Assembly (NCBI RefSeq): GCF_050948215.1 | Contig: NW_027489011.1 | Location: 62,001-126,000, forward strand | DNA length: 64,000 bases | Source: Halictus rubicundus | Lineage: Eukaryota; Arthropoda; Insecta; Hymenoptera; Halictidae | Direction of reading: 5' to 3' | Shown: positions 63,901 to 64,000 of the stretch, in pieces | How positions within the stretch are numbered: the first letter of the stretch is position 1 | Layout: the number at the start of each line of letters is the position of its first letter | Notes under the pieces: model-generated | The model's database searches: none | What the model was told of the DNA's origin: nothing | What the model saw: the letters and a program-made list of their open reading frames with translations, nothing else | Position numbers and translations under genes: made by a program

Positions 63901-64000
63901 TCCTCTATCCTATCCTATCCTCTATCCTATCCTATCCTATATCCGATCCTCTATCCTATCCTATCCTCTATCCTATCCTATCCCCTATCCTATCCTATCC
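60917..64000 (+). repeat. Long HOR, copy 3 (cut by window end)
   Basis: It starts at the marker at 60917 and follows the order of the two previous copies: 10-unit 7-mer run (61501), TATGCTATCC words near 62,179 and 62,978, and second marker (63441). The window ends inside it. Confidence 0.78.
61501..61570 (+). repeat. 7-mer run, 10 units, TATCA-led
   Basis: Ten perfect units between TATCA and TATTCTGTCC; 4,834 bp after the run at 56667. Confidence 0.95.

Larger units (their letters stand above)
1..64000. repeat. Satellite array of 5-bp and 7-bp words, dominant 17-bp unit
   Basis: Every part of the window parses into TATCC and TATCCTC plus point variants. The commonest order is 5-5-7, giving the 17-mer TATCCTATCCTATCCTC; 5-7 (12 bp), 5-5-5-7 (22 bp) and runs of 7 also occur. 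The consensus has no G, about 41% C and 41% T, and A once per word. Common variants are TATCG, TATCA, TACCC, TTTCC, TGTCC, CAATCC and CGATCC. Orientation is constant: GGATA never appears as a repeat on the + strand. Neither end reaches unique DNA, so the true length is unknown. I did not recognise the unit as a named satellite, and the host species cannot be read from it. Confidence 0.98.
47181..64000 (+). repeat. Block 8: long HORs of about 4.3-4.9 kb
   Basis: AT-rich markers occur at 48366, 51458, 54759, 56059, 59184, 60917 and 63441. Alternate markers give 51458-56059-60917 (4,601 and 4,858 bp) and 54759-59184-63441 (4,425 and 4,257 bp). The 7-mer runs at 52066, 56667 and 61501 give 4,601 and 4,834 bp. 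The preceding copy (48366, run at 48950) is about 3.1 kb long. TATGCTATCCTACCC words (for example ATG at 50917, 54308, 55072, 60454) repeat in the same order. The longest open frame of the window, 2,817 codons from 52467, spans almost two HOR units and is not a gene. Confidence 0.85.

Noticed and set aside
1..64000. Telomeric repeat
   Set aside because: The G-rich strand reads GGATA and GAGGATA, not TTAGGG or another telomere motif I recognise, and the unit varies too much for telomerase product.
1..64000. Canonical three-layer G-quadruplexes
   Set aside because: The - strand has GG pairs but I saw no regular GGG tracts; only weaker two-layer forms are possible.
1..64000. tRNA, rRNA or other structured RNA genes
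   Set aside because: A strand almost without G cannot form the needed stems, and no conserved RNA motif was seen.
1..64000. Bacterial or viral origin
   Set aside because: No genes at all in 64 kb and layered satellite structure are not expected there; a eukaryotic chromosome is far more likely.
1..64000. Naming the host species or a sex-chromosome (GATA/Bkm-type) satellite
   Set aside because: The GATA core is present on the - strand but the unit is not (GATA)n, and nothing else in the window points to a taxon.

Overview
The whole 64-kb window is tandem-repeat (satellite) DNA. I found no gene, RNA gene, transposon, CRISPR array or unique sequence, and both ends lie inside the repeat, so the array extends beyond the window each way. 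The + strand is a string of two small words, TATCC (5 bp) and TATCCTC (7 bp). They combine mainly into a 17-bp unit, TATCCTATCCTATCCTC (5-5-7), with local stretches of a 12-bp unit (5-7) and pure runs of the 7-mer. G is nearly absent from the + strand and occurs only in variant units. Orientation never flips. Nothing identifies the species. A long, layered satellite with no embedded genes points to heterochromatin of a eukaryotic chromosome (pericentromere, subtelomere, or a sex or supernumerary chromosome); this is inference.

Layout. (1) 1-5.6 kb: the most divergent part, with its own variant words and internal copies 0.92, 1.33 and 2.36 kb apart. (2) 5.6-10.6 kb: cleaner 17-mer repeat with 7-mer runs of 12 and 47 units. 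(3) 10.6-14 kb: a second copy of about 4.9-8.2 kb, offset 5.9-6.2 kb. (4) 14-18.4 kb: a 2.22-kb tandem higher-order repeat (HOR) carrying the longest 7-mer runs (84, 22, 80 and 65 units). (5) 18.4-24.4 kb: HORs of 1.33 and 1.73 kb. (6) 24.4-35.6 kb: a family marked by TATCGTATCC words, including a 2.5-kb patch (31.7-34.2 kb) full of single-base indels. (7) 35.6-47.2 kb: a mosaic with a 1,013-bp repeat and material copied from blocks 4-5. (8) 47.2-64 kb: long HORs of about 4.26-4.86 kb.

The very long + strand reading frames (up to 2,817 codons) are a property of the repeat. None of the 17-, 12- or 7-mers contains a stop in any + frame, whereas the reverse complement carries TAG. Peptides of only S, Y, P, L and I with a 17-residue period are expected from three 17-bp units. 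I annotate no protein-coding gene.

The points most worth following are: polar growth of the 7-mer runs, whose variant units sit only near the 3' end; 7-mer runs always seeded at the same TATCA word in the right half; the layered HORs; the indel cluster, which looks like a base-quality problem in the assembly; and the extreme strand asymmetry. All periods and copy numbers were read by eye from positions and should be confirmed by a self dot-plot.
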